NCBI RefSeq assembly: GCF_001902295.1
Contig: NZ_CP018335.1
Coordinates: 496,001-560,000, forward strand
Length of the DNA stretch: 64,000 nt
DNA from: Clostridium kluyveri
Lineage (GTDB): Bacteria; Bacillota; Clostridia; Clostridiales; Clostridiaceae
Reading direction: 5' to 3'
A program made the position numbers and the translations under genes. A model generated the notes under the pieces. That model ran no database searches and was not told where the DNA came from. It worked only from the letters and a program-made list of their open reading frames with translations. Shown here one piece after another: positions 1 to 7,448 of the stretch. Position 1 is the stretch's first letter. Every line of letters starts with the position of its first letter.

Positions 1-62
1 TTTTGATAAAGCTTTGTTTGTATTTTGCAATAAGCAGATATTGATAAGTAGGAGGGGAATCA

Positions 63-491
63 ATGAAAAGTTATCAGAATATAATTAATGAGAGAGTACA
101 TAATTATTATTGGGAAGATGATATAAATTGTGCAACTACGGTTTTAAAAACTTTAGCAGAAATATGTGAAGTAGACTTAAATCCTCAAGTTATAGATTCT
201 GCAATTGGAATGCATGGTGCAGGAAAGTTTGGTGCACAATGTGGACTAGTAGAGGGTTCTCTCATGTTTATAGGTATCTTTGGAAGAAAACTTGAATACA
301 AAAATGAAGATATCGCAAATTATTGTTATAACTTTGCAAACGGATTTCAAGATAGTTTTGGAAGTATAGTTTGCAAGGATTTGCGTTCTCAAGGTTTTAA
401 TTCAGATGATCCACCTCATATTTGTGAAGAAATTACTAAAAAAGCAATTGAATTTACATATAATTATGTTAATAGAATGAAAGAAAATTAA
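63..491 (+). CDS. C_GCAxxG_C_C family putative redox protein
   Basis: A 142-residue soluble protein. It has the spaced cysteines of the C_GCAxxG_C_C family (C23, C60 in GAQCG, C104 and C121), which is thought to be redox-active or metal-binding; no reaction is established. The start ATG follows a strong AGGAGGGG site. It stands alone on the left edge, with no clear operon partner downstream. No signal peptide or membrane segment is visible. The family call rests on the cysteine spacing and the GAGKFGAQCG stretch. Confidence 0.75.
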   Translation: MKSYQNIINERVHNYYWEDDINCATTVLKTLAEICEVDLNPQVIDSAIGMHGAGKFGAQCGLVEGSLMFIGIFGRKLEYKNEDIANYCYNFANGFQDSFGSIVCKDLRSQGFNSDDPPHICEEITKKAIEFTYNYVNRMKEN

Positions 492-1157
492 TTTATAATT
501 ATAATGTTGCGAGAATTTTTTGCATGGATTTTATGTCTATAAAGTGATTTTTAGTGTCATAAATATAACATATTATAAAAATTATAATCTTATGTTAAGC
601 CCCGATATCATAAAGATTAGTGGCGCAGGATACTACAACAGTACAATAAAACACGAGGCAAAATAGGGGCTAGAGATAGCTTTTTTCTTTTAACTGGAAA
701 TACTTATAACGAAAACTTTCATGACAAATACTATAAAGCATAAAGAATTATTGCAGACTTATGTAAAAATACTTACTACAGTAGAAGAGGTGAATTCAGT
801 AACATGGGATATAGTTATTCCAACAACTATTACTTAAAAAATAAAATAATCCATTTTCTAGTCTTTGAAAGTCTTTATTTGAACGTAGAGATATTCTCAA
901 GAGAAATATAATTTTATGGGGCAGATATGTTTGAAGAACTTTATCTACTGGTATTTGTTGACTGTGGTAATTATATGGTTTGATGATGTTTTATCCTGCT
1001 ATTTTTATGAGGATGAAAGGCCATCAAGTTTATGAAGTTATTTTGTAAGGTTAGTTAAGTTACAATAGAAACTTAATATATGCTAATATGTATTAGTATA
1101 TATTAAGTATATTTGTATTTCAAAATGTAAAATAAGGTATATAATCGTTCTTAAGGG
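492..1157. other. Gene-poor decayed stretch
   Basis: About 670 bases with no convincing gene. Short open pieces occur, for example a 38-codon ATG-started ORF at 721-837 with no good ribosome-binding site, and open pieces around 955-1040. An agcccc/ggggct pair brackets about 597-672 and could fold, but I do not recognise the structure. Together with the fragments downstream, this looks like decayed mobile or phage DNA; that is an inference. Confidence 0.4.
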
Positions 1158-1166
1158 GTGGTTATA

Positions 1167-1391
1167 TTGTCAGAAGTAAAAAGGCAAAACATAACTATAG
1201 ATCCTGAAGCTTTTGAGGATTTTTGTAAATATGCAGGTAGAAAAGGAATTAAGATATCAACATGGGGAACTATGAAAATGCGTGAGTTCGTGGAAGAAGA
1301 GAAAGCCCTTGAAGAACTGAAGAAAAGTAATCTTGAAAGAAGGCGATTTATATTTGAATACCGAAAAGGATTTTCTGTATCATTTTACTGA
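1167..1391 (+). CDS. Small ribbon-helix-helix-like protein, possible antitoxin
   Basis: About 74 residues from a TTG start at 1167, eight bases after AAGGGG; an upstream GTG at 1158 overlaps that site and is less likely. The N-terminal half (ITIDPEAFEDFCKYAGRKGI) looks like a ribbon-helix-helix DNA-binding fold, followed by a charged helix rich in Glu and Lys. Its 3' end overlaps the next ORF by about 59 bases in a different frame, suggesting translational coupling. In this position it resembles the antitoxin or repressor half of a toxin-antitoxin or abortive-infection pair. That role is inferred from fold appearance and overlap only. Confidence 0.55.
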   Translation: MSEVKRQNITIDPEAFEDFCKYAGRKGIKISTWGTMKMREFVEEEKALEELKKSNLERRRFIFEYRKGFSVSFY

Positions 1392-2010
1392 AAATTATGA
1401 TACAATATTAAAAATTTTAAAAGATGGTTTTAGATTAAGTGGGTGCCTAGAACAAAGAAAAGGGTTACCAGGTGAATTATCATTACTAAAAACCAAAGTA
1501 TCGGTTTTGTGCTTAACTGATATTAGGTTACATGAAATCAAATATCATTCAGAAAAATACGGTAGTTTTGGCATAGGTGTGACAAAGAAATGGGCTCAAT
1601 CCTATCATGCTCAGCCTGTTATTTACATTGATAAAAACTCAGGTTTATGTAAAGCTATAGAAGAATACTTTCCAAGCATTAAGAACAAATTTTTAAATAC
1701 AAATAAGGAATCAAGGGATGAGGAAGAAATGTTCTTATTAAATTTAGAACTTTTTTGTAAAGACATAGAATATTTTACTGAAAGAGAATGGAGAATATTG
1801 CCTCAATTTATTGATGATAAATTATTAAAAACTATCAAAGGTGAATATTATATAGATATTTCTAATCAAGATGATATAGTATGCATTATAGCTCCAAGAA
1901 AACATATTCCCCAATTAAACAAAGATATTAGGCTCATTTTTAATAAAAAATATAAGAATGAAAATATACCATTCCCAATAATACCATATGAATATTTAGA
2001 AATGATATAA
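1333..2010 (+). CDS. AbiGi-like abortive-infection family protein
   Basis: About 225 residues. The N-terminal FLYHFT, a GSFGIGVTKKW segment and a late TEREWR motif resemble the AbiGi/DUF2971-type family of putative abortive phage resistance proteins. Biochemical activity in this family is uncertain. The start is unclear: TTG at 1333 lies inside the preceding ORF, and TTG at 1354 is an alternative with an AGAAGG-like site. The gene ends in a clear intrinsic terminator. It overlaps the upstream RHH-like gene, so the two probably form one unit. The family assignment is from motif memory and moderately sure. Confidence 0.55.
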   Translation: MKEGDLYLNTEKDFLYHFTENYDTILKILKDGFRLSGCLEQRKGLPGELSLLKTKVSVLCLTDIRLHEIKYHSEKYGSFGIGVTKKWAQSYHAQPVIYIDKNSGLCKAIEEYFPSIKNKFLNTNKESRDEEEMFLLNLELFCKDIEYFTEREWRILPQFIDDKLLKTIKGEYYIDISNQDDIVCIIAPRKHIPQLNKDIRLIFNKKYKNENIPFPIIPYEYLEMI

Positions 2011-2019
2011 GTTGACTAT

Positions 2020-2046
2020 AGAGCTCAGAATAAGGGCTCTTTTTTT
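2020..2046 (+). terminator. Intrinsic terminator after the AbiGi-like gene
   Basis: A seven-pair stem (AGAGCTC with GGGCTCT, one G-T pair) is followed directly by a run of T, ten bases after the stop codon. Confidence 0.75.
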
Positions 2047-2137
2047 TCATACTCATGGTTATTATCACATTATTAACTATAATGTAAATATAGATGTATT
2101 AATGGTTACAAGTAGATATATAAGAGGAGAGAATGAA

Positions 2138-2209
2138 ATGAACTATCGTATTGAAGGAAAAGAAGAATTTCACATACTTTTAAAAGTGAAATATGGATAC
2201 TGGTTATAA
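2138..2209 (+). pseudogene. N-terminal remnant of an effector-binding (GyrI/AraC-type) protein
   Basis: A 23-codon ORF preceded by AGGAGAG begins MNYRIEGKEEFHI, which resembles the start of GyrI-like/AraC effector-binding domains, and then stops. Nothing recognisable follows. I read it as a broken gene fragment. The identity rests on a dozen residues and is weak. Confidence 0.3.
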
Positions 2210-2324
2210 AAAGGAATAATAATTAAGACACATTAATCGTATTATACATCACAGCATATTAAGAGTTTTGGAGAAATCCAGAGTTCTTTTTTAGTGTTCA
2301 AAAATAACTATAAAGAGGCTACAG

Positions 2325-2588
2325 ATGAACAAACATATATTTAACAGTATAGTGGCAAGGGTAGGGGGTGTATGTACTTATGTATTTGGTGGGTGGGATA
2401 CTCCTATAATAGTTTTGTTTTGGTCTATGGGTGTCGACTATGCCACAGGACTTTTGAGTGCAGCAGTACAAAACAAATTGAATTCCAAAGTAGGGTATAA
2501 AGGTATCGCAAAGAAAGCATCTATATTAGTAGTGCTTATAGTAGCAGTGCTTTTAGACAGACTTTTAAATAGTGGAATATATTTTTAA
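2325..2588 (+). pseudogene. Truncated phage holin (phi29/toxin-secretion holin type)
   Basis: 87 residues with the hydrophobic pattern and the VDYATGLLSAA and GYKGIAKKA motifs of the Phage_holin_4 family, which forms membrane holes for endolysin release. Family members usually run about 110-140 residues, so the C-terminal part is missing here. A terminator follows at once. No endolysin gene is adjacent, so this is likely a non-functional prophage remnant. Confidence 0.7.
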
Positions 2589-2597
2589 ATAATTAGG

Positions 2598-2626
2598 AAG
2601 AAAGTTTGAAACAGCTTTCTTTTTTA
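2598..2626 (+). terminator. Intrinsic terminator after holin remnant
   Basis: AAGAAAG and CTTTCTT form a seven-base stem followed by a T run. Confidence 0.7.
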
Positions 2627-2688
2627 AATAATTTTTATATTTTATTGCCTATAAATAAAAATCTGCATATCTATTATGTAAGAAAACA

Positions 2689-2766
2689 ATGGCTAAGTAT
2701 AGAAAGAAACCTGTAACAATAGAAGCAATACAGAATATTTCTATTGCTCAAACCGAGTATCGATAG
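2689..2766 (+). pseudogene. Fragment of a phage-associated hypothetical protein
   Basis: A 25-codon ORF starts MAKYRKKPVTIEAIQ, the characteristic N-terminus of a small conserved phage protein (usually KYRKKPVxxEAIQW). It then diverges and stops. This supports a decayed prophage in this stretch. Confidence 0.5.
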
Positions 2767-2922
2767 TTTAAGAAATATTCAATATCTCTTAATATTTCAC
2801 ACAGAAAAACATTAATATACCACTGGAATAACATGGATGATGCATCAAATCGTCATAAAGGATAACTAGAATATTAAGTATAGCAGCTGCAATAAATATT
2901 TTAAATTCAGGAGGTAATGAAA

Positions 2923-3168
2923 ATGTTAAAAATGAAGTATAAAATAATTTCAGCTGTAATGCTTGCAGCACCATTGTTACTTAATACAGGAATTGGTACG
3001 ACAGTTAGCGCATGTTCTGCCAACAACAAACCAGGTGTAGCTTATAAATCCAAATATAAAGCACCTGCTAAACCAGTAAAAGAGGTAGTAAACAAGCATA
3101 AAGTTAAGGCACCACATGCTAAACCAGCACCAAGAGTAGTTCATTCAGCACCAAATGCTTGTAGATAG
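2923..3168 (+). CDS. Small secreted Lys/Pro/Ala-rich protein
   Basis: 81 residues from ATG 2923, eight bases after GGAGG; an ATG at 2917 is too close to that site. A positively charged start, a hydrophobic core (about residues 6-22) and a probable cleavage near TVSA form a signal peptide. The mature part is low-complexity and basic, with repeats of Lys, Pro, Ala and His, and cysteines near both ends. No family is recognised. A terminator follows. It is probably a free secreted or wall-associated peptide; the function is unknown. Confidence 0.6.
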   Translation: MLKMKYKIISAVMLAAPLLLNTGIGTTVSACSANNKPGVAYKSKYKAPAKPVKEVVNKHKVKAPHAKPAPRVVHSAPNACR

Positions 3169-3183
3169 TAGCATTATATGAAT

Positions 3184-3216
3184 AAGCCTATTGGGATTTT
3201 CTCGGTAGGCTTTTTT
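3184..3216 (+). terminator. Intrinsic terminator
   Basis: AAGCCTA and TAGGCTT form a stem followed by a T run just after the small secreted protein gene. Confidence 0.75.
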
Positions 3217-3227
3217 ATATATTTACT

Positions 3228-3523
3228 TTATCCCCAGAAGTTAAAGTTTCCTACAGATAATGTAGCTGTCCATGATGAACTTCCTCGTTTGACAGTACTT
3301 GTTACAATCATTCCAAGTCCATATGCTACATCAATATCCACATAATTCATACCTAATAAGAATCATTAATACTATTCTTTGCCCTATAAAATAGAGTATT
3401 TAAGTCTTGTATCTCACTTTTTTCATACACAGTGACTAGTTTAGCATCTTCTTTTAAAGATCTACTTTGCGCTTGTACACGTGTTGTTGAAAATGTTATG
3501 CCTAAAACTACAGATAAGGTGGA
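3228..3523 (-). pseudogene. Frameshifted gene for a secreted protein
   Basis: On the minus strand one frame reads a signal-peptide-like LSVVLGITFSTTRVQAQ followed by about 38 residues ending NSINDSY and a stop. The adjacent frame then continues LGMNYVDIDVAYGLGMIVT through to NFNFWG and a stop. A one-base loss near 3351-3358 would explain the break. The 5' end has no start codon in frame (a stop lies at 3524-3526). I do not recognise the family. The junction is seen directly; that it is one broken gene is inferred. Confidence 0.5.
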
Positions 3524-3529
3524 CTATTT

Positions 3530-3667
3530 ATGACTATTGCCGCAATTGGAGGAATGATATGTGTGTCATATTTTTATATTCTTTCAGGTATACTTCTAAT
3601 AATACTAGGTATAATGGGATTGGTTAAAAAAGATCAAAGTAAAGCAAAAGTTAGTGTACAATTCTAA
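3530..3667 (+). CDS. 45-residue single-pass membrane protein
   Basis: ATG at 3530 sits seven bases after AAGGTGG and opens a 45-codon ORF. It has one hydrophobic helix (about residues 10-31, FYILSGILLIILGIMGLV) and then a basic tail with KKDQSKAK. A terminator follows immediately, which supports expression. No family is recognised. It could also be the tail of a decayed gene, as neighbours on both sides are remnants. Confidence 0.4.
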   Translation: MTIAAIGGMICVSYFYILSGILLIILGIMGLVKKDQSKAKVSVQF

Positions 3668-3690
3668 ACACTATTTTAAGAAAAACAAAA

Positions 3691-3718
3691 CTCCAGATTT
3701 GTTTTAGCTGGAGCTTTT
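3691..3718 (+). terminator. Intrinsic terminator
   Basis: CTCCAG and CTGGAG form a stem, with a C plus T run, 24 bases after the small membrane ORF. Confidence 0.6.
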
Positions 3719-3860
3719 GAATTTTATATTTTCCATTTCTGCATATCATTTCAAAATTTATTGATTGTAAAATTCATATTTGCAAACGTAAAATATGAAT
3801 TTTAATAGAATTTGTTAGCATTTAATAAGAAATAGAAAATATATATTCACCACAAAACCC

Positions 3861-3889
3861 TTGATTTTAAGTATATTATAGCATATAAT
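3861..3889 (+). promoter_or_regulatory. Sigma-A-type promoter of the queC/queT operon
   Basis: TTGATT, a 17-base spacer and a perfect TATAAT. The predicted transcription start is near 3896, just ahead of the riboswitch. Confidence 0.7.
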
Positions 3890-3910
3890 AATGTAGAAAA
3901 TTATATACAA

Positions 3911-3950
3911 GACAGTTCGTGACCATCCTGTCTATAAACAAAACTAGGGG
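3911..3950 (+). promoter_or_regulatory. preQ1-I riboswitch candidate
   Basis: A five-pair stem (GACAG with CTGTC) encloses a 12-base loop TTCGTGACCATC and is followed by an A-rich tail TATAAACAAAACTAGGGG. Stem length, loop length, the TTC start of the loop and the A-rich pseudoknot tail match the preQ1 class I aptamer as known from the B. subtilis queuosine operon. It lies between a strong promoter and an intrinsic terminator, ahead of an operon containing queC and queT. That is the expected layout for ligand-dependent termination. Confidence 0.75.
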
Positions 3951-3984
3951 AAGCTGTACAATTTGTATAGTTTATTTTGTGATT

Positions 3985-4012
3985 AAAAGGTAGGGGTGTC
4001 TCTACCTTTTTT
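3985..4012 (+). terminator. Terminator of the preQ1-type riboswitch
   Basis: AAAAGGTAG and CTACCTTTT form a stem followed by T. It sits between the aptamer and the first gene, so it is likely the expression platform. Confidence 0.7.
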
Positions 4013-4044
4013 ATGTTATTAAAATTAAAGACAAGGTGAGATAA

Positions 4045-5061
4045 ATGAAAAATAAAACTATAGGAATAACTACTACTGTTCCTTATGAAGTTTTGATGGC
4101 TGCAGGATATAAAGTAATTGACTTAAATAATATTTTTATTACTTCAAAGGATTATAAAAAATTTATTGACATGGCGGAAAGAGAAGGGTTTCCCAAGAGC
4201 TGCTGTGCATGGCAAAAAGGAATTTTTGGAGTGTGTATGGATAAGAAAGTCAGTGAAATTGTAGGTGTTACTGAAGGGGATTGTTCTAATACAAAAGCTT
4301 TAGAAGCCATATTGGATATGAAAGGTATAAAGATACATTCATTTGCATTTCCACAAAGTCATGATATTTGTGATATTAAAATATCTATTGATAAATTTAT
4401 GAATATTTTTAATGTTTCTTATAATGAAGTTGAAAAGGTTAGAGAGAAAGTGAATAAAATAAGATACCTTGTTAAGTGTTTGGATGAATTGACTTATACA
4501 GAAAATAGGGTTTCAGGTTTTGAAAATCATCTTTATCAGGTAAGTGCCAGTGATTTTAACAGTGATATTTATAAATTTGAAATGGATATAGAAAACAAAT
4601 TGAAAGAGATAAAAAAAAGAAAGCCCTTTACCCAGAAATTGAGACTTGGTTTTATAGGGGTACCCCCTATGCCCTGTGATATATATGATTATGTTGAAAA
4701 ATTTAATGCTCGTTTTGTTTATAATGAGGTTCAGAGAGAATTTGCATTTTCAAGAGCTATGGAAGCTAAGAATATTTATGAACAATACTATGACTACACT
4801 TATCCCTATGATATAAAATTTAGACTCAGTGAAATAAAAAAGCAAATTGAAGAGAGAAAAATAGATGCTTTGATCCATTATACCCAGGCATTTTGTCATA
4901 GACAAATTGAGGATATAGTTATAAAAAATGAAATTAATATACCTATATTAACTATAGAAGGGGATAAACTTAATTCTTTAGATGCCAGAACCAAAATAAG
5001 ATTAGAGGCATTTTTGGATATGCTTCAGGATTTAATTATTATGAATGGAAAAGAGGAATAA
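4045..5061 (+). CDS. 2-hydroxyacyl-CoA dehydratase D-component-like (double-cubane type) reductase
   Basis: 338 residues related to HgdB/BcrC-type subunits, which bind iron-sulfur clusters and receive ATP-driven low-potential electrons from an activator. Cysteines likely to hold the cluster include C53-C54, C64, C80, C109, C211 and C284; the single-subunit form resembles the double-cubane cluster proteins. Its activator follows six bases later, then queC and queT, all behind a preQ1-like riboswitch. No dehydratase partner subunit, CoA transferase or acid-fermentation gene is nearby. The substrate may therefore be a queuosine intermediate rather than a hydroxyacyl-CoA; that is inference. Start ATG after AAGGTGAG. 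Confidence 0.8.
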   Translation: MKNKTIGITTTVPYEVLMAAGYKVIDLNNIFITSKDYKKFIDMAEREGFPKSCCAWQKGIFGVCMDKKVSEIVGVTEGDCSNTKALEAILDMKGIKIHSFAFPQSHDICDIKISIDKFMNIFNVSYNEVEKVREKVNKIRYLVKCLDELTYTENRVSGFENHLYQVSASDFNSDIYKFEMDIENKLKEIKKRKPFTQKLRLGFIGVPPMPCDIYDYVEKFNARFVYNEVQREFAFSRAMEAKNIYEQYYDYTYPYDIKFRLSEIKKQIEERKIDALIHYTQAFCHRQIEDIVIKNEINIPILTIEGDKLNSLDARTKIRLEAFLDMLQDLIIMNGKEE

Positions 5062-5066
5062 AAACC

Positions 5067-5831
5067 TTGAGAAGATTAGGTATGGATTTAGGCAGCAGAG
5101 AAGTAAAAATAGTTATAATGGAAAATAGGCATATTGTATTTAAAAATAAAATAAGTACTATGATTTTTTATAGGGATTTTTGCAGTTATGATGGTAAGAT
5201 GATAGTCAATCTTGAAAAGTTAAATATTAAACATATTGATTCTGCAGTTTCAACAGGTTACGGGAGGAATAACACAGATTTAAAATTATTTAAATCAATA
5301 AATGAGATAAAAGCCCATGTTTACGGAGCAATTTTTCAAACGAAATTAAAGGAATTTATACTTCTAGATATAGGAGGACAGGATGTTAAGGTGGTAAAAG
5401 TGGAAAAGGGATTGATAACAGATCTTGAACTTAATGAAAAATGTGCAGCATCAAGCGGGAGATATCTTGAAAATATGGCCAATATGCTGGAAATCTCTTT
5501 AGAGAATTTATGTGAATTTTATAAAGATCCTGTAGAATTAAATTCTACCTGTGCAGTTTTTTCTGAATCAGAATTAATTGGAAAAGTAGCAGAGGGAATT
5601 CCAATTGAAAGACTTTGTGCAGGGGTTAACTATTCACTTTATAAAAGAATTAAGCCTTTTTTAAATAGATTCCAGGGGCAAAGGCTTGTATTGGCCGGTG
5701 GAGTAGCTAAAAATCAAGCTATATACAACTATCTGAAAAATGATTATGAAAAAATAATAGTTTTAAAAGAATCTCAATTTAATGGAGCCATAGGTTGTTG
5801 CTATTATGCTGAAAGGATGGATTTGAAATGA
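5067..5831 (+). CDS. BadF/BadG/BcrA/BcrD-type ATPase, activator of the reductase
   Basis: 254 residues of the ASKHA-fold activator family: [11 protein letters not shown] phosphate-1 motif, DIGGQDVK phosphate-2 motif, the [10 protein letters not shown] stretch with a cluster-binding cysteine, a second cysteine in NSTCAVF, and LAGGVAKN. Such proteins form dimers bridging one [4Fe-4S] cluster and use ATP to inject an electron into the partner. TTG at 5067 follows GAGG; ATG at 5082 is an alternative. The stop overlaps the queC start (ATGA), so the genes are translationally coupled. Confidence 0.85.
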   Translation: MRRLGMDLGSREVKIVIMENRHIVFKNKISTMIFYRDFCSYDGKMIVNLEKLNIKHIDSAVSTGYGRNNTDLKLFKSINEIKAHVYGAIFQTKLKEFILLDIGGQDVKVVKVEKGLITDLELNEKCAASSGRYLENMANMLEISLENLCEFYKDPVELNSTCAVFSESELIGKVAEGIPIERLCAGVNYSLYKRIKPFLNRFQGQRLVLAGGVAKNQAIYNYLKNDYEKIIVLKESQFNGAIGCCYYAERMDLK

Positions 5832-6508
5832 AGAAAGCAGTGGTTTTACTGTCTGGCGGACTTGACTCTACTACAGTTTTATATTTAGCTAAAAGTCAGG
5901 GGTACGAAGTTTATGCCATGAGTTTTGATTATGGCCAGAGGCATAAGAAAGAAATTCAATGTGCAAAGGATATTGCCAGTGGCGCAGGTGCAGCAGAGTT
6001 TGTCTTGGTTACTACAAATATGAATGTTTGGGGCGGATCTGCACTTACAGATGATTCTATAAAGGTACCTGAATTTAATGAAGAAAGTGAGAAAATACCT
6101 GTTACCTATGTACCTGCAAGAAATATGATATTTTTATCTTATGCGGCTTCCTATGCAGAGGCAATAGGAGCCTATGATATTTTTATAGGAGTAAGTGAGG
6201 TGGATTATTCAGGATATGTAGATTGCAGACATGAATTTATTGATTCCATGGAAAAAACAATAAATTTAGGAACTGTGTGTGCTGTAGAGCATAAAAAATA
6301 TATAAAAATACATGCTCCATTTCTGCATAAAACAAAATCAGAGGAGATTAAAATAGGTATGAATTTAGGCGTAAAATATGAAAAAACATGGACATGCTAC
6401 AATGGAGAGAAATTTGCCTGTGGTATTTGTGATAGTTGTAGATTAAGATTAAAAGCTTTTAAAGAGGCCGGCTATAAAGACCCAATAAAATATAAAGGAG
6501 AGAAGTAA
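5828..6508 (+). CDS. queC: 7-cyano-7-deazaguanine (preQ0) synthase
   Basis: 226 residues, normal length. QueC converts 7-carboxy-7-deazaguanine to preQ0 using ATP and ammonia. The PP-loop SGGLDSTT (about residues 9-16), the [11 protein letters not shown] segment, and the C-terminal zinc site with CYNG, CGIC and DSCRLR are all visible. The first base of its ATG lies inside the activator gene. QueD, QueE and queF are not in this window, so the rest of the pathway must lie elsewhere or be replaced by salvage. Confidence 0.95.
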   Translation: MKKAVVLLSGGLDSTTVLYLAKSQGYEVYAMSFDYGQRHKKEIQCAKDIASGAGAAEFVLVTTNMNVWGGSALTDDSIKVPEFNEESEKIPVTYVPARNMIFLSYAASYAEAIGAYDIFIGVSEVDYSGYVDCRHEFIDSMEKTINLGTVCAVEHKKYIKIHAPFLHKTKSEEIKIGMNLGVKYEKTWTCYNGEKFACGICDSCRLRLKAFKEAGYKDPIKYKGEK

Positions 6509-7012
6509 ATGCAATATGAAAAGAAAGATATTTTCAGAAATAAAAAATCTCTGTCGAAAATAAATAAAATTGCTATCTCTGGCATTGTTATAGCAATATA
6601 TGTAGTGGTTATGTATTTTACCCAAAGCTTTGCTTTTATGCAATTTCAGATAAGGATAGCTACATCTTTATATGGTTTGTCTGCCATTTTTCCATTTCTT
6701 ATTTTGCCTATGGGATTGAGTAATCTTATCAGTAATACTTTAATGGGAGGCCTTGGACTTCCTGATATGCTGGGAGGGGCAATTGTGGGCATAATAACTT
6801 CACTTTTAGTGTATTTAATAAGCAAGTATAAATTTAATGATTGGCTTATTGCCTTACCTATTATTCTTATACCAGGGTTTGGGGTACCTATATGGCTATC
6901 ATATCTTCTTCATATAAAATATATGGTGTTAGTGTGTAGTCTTTTGGTAGGTCAGATAATTCCTGCTATTTTAGCTGTATTTTTAGTTAAACAATTGAGA
7001 AAATTTTATTGA
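6509..7012 (+). CDS. queT: Queuosine-precursor transporter QueT
   Basis: 167 residues with about five membrane helices after a charged 20-residue start. The QFQIRIATSLYGLSAIFPF and SNLISNTLMGGLGLPD stretches match the QueT family, the likely substrate-binding unit of an ECF-type importer for preQ1, preQ0 or queuine. It starts directly after the queC stop, with GGAGAG inside the end of queC. Position under a preQ1-like riboswitch supports the assignment. Confidence 0.85.
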   Translation: MQYEKKDIFRNKKSLSKINKIAISGIVIAIYVVVMYFTQSFAFMQFQIRIATSLYGLSAIFPFLILPMGLSNLISNTLMGGLGLPDMLGGAIVGIITSLLVYLISKYKFNDWLIALPIILIPGFGVPIWLSYLLHIKYMVLVCSLLVGQIIPAILAVFLVKQLRKFY

Positions 7013-7019
7013 TTTTATA

Positions 7020-7048
7020 TTGACATTTTTTAATAAAAAGAATATACT
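7020..7048 (+). promoter_or_regulatory. Promoter of the threonine deaminase leader
   Basis: A perfect TTGACA, a 17-base spacer and TATACT, eight bases after the queT stop. Confidence 0.75.
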
Positions 7049-7084
7049 TTTTTACAAGATTAAATTATTAATAAAATAAAACTA

Positions 7085-7395
7085 AGATGGAGAGAAAAAT
7101 ATTTAACCTATTAACTTCAGAGAGCCAGCAGAGGGTGAAAGTTGGTGTTAATATAAATATATAATAATCACTCCGGAGTTTCCAAGTAGAAAGACTTTTG
7201 TCTAGTAAACGAGGACGTCTACCAGCGGTATTTGGTTAGGGTTATAGTGGATATTGTATCTAGTTGTTTGAAGCTGACCTGAAAAATGAGTGGCAGTTAG
7301 GATATCTAATTGCAAATAAGGTGGTATCACGGAATGTTAATCTTTCGTCCTTATAAGCATATGTAAAGTGTTTATGAGTATGAAAGATTTTTTTA
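7085..7395 (+). promoter_or_regulatory. T-box leader of ilvA
   Basis: The leader carries a stem-I region (AGAGAGCC near 7122, loop GGGTGAAAG), the T-box sequence AATAAGGTGGTATCACGG at 7315-7332, and a terminator at 7339-7394. T-boxes read tRNA charging and switch off when the cognate tRNA is charged. A candidate specifier codon ATC (Ile) lies at 7167-7169, just before CTCCGGAG. This fits control of the first step of isoleucine synthesis. The specifier assignment is tentative. Confidence 0.85.
7339..7394 (+). terminator. T-box terminator
   Basis: Long imperfect stem (AATCTTTC...CTTATAA against TTTATGAG...GAAAGATT) followed by seven T. Confidence 0.75.
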
Positions 7396-7448
7396 TTTAT
7401 AGAAATATAATCTTTTAATATGAATAATTAGAGAGGAGATTTAAAATT

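Noticed and set aside
597..690. Possible riboswitch or structured RNA bracketed by agcccc/ggggct
   Set aside because: No match to any class I know; the stem is far apart and the inner part is unstructured by eye.
950..1040. Possible HicB-like remnant (YPAIF followed in another frame by YEDERPS)
   Set aside because: Too short and needs a frameshift; chance cannot be excluded.
2012..2137. 65-codon ORF after the AbiGi-like gene
   Set aside because: Its first part covers a terminator; only the last 23 codons have a plausible start.
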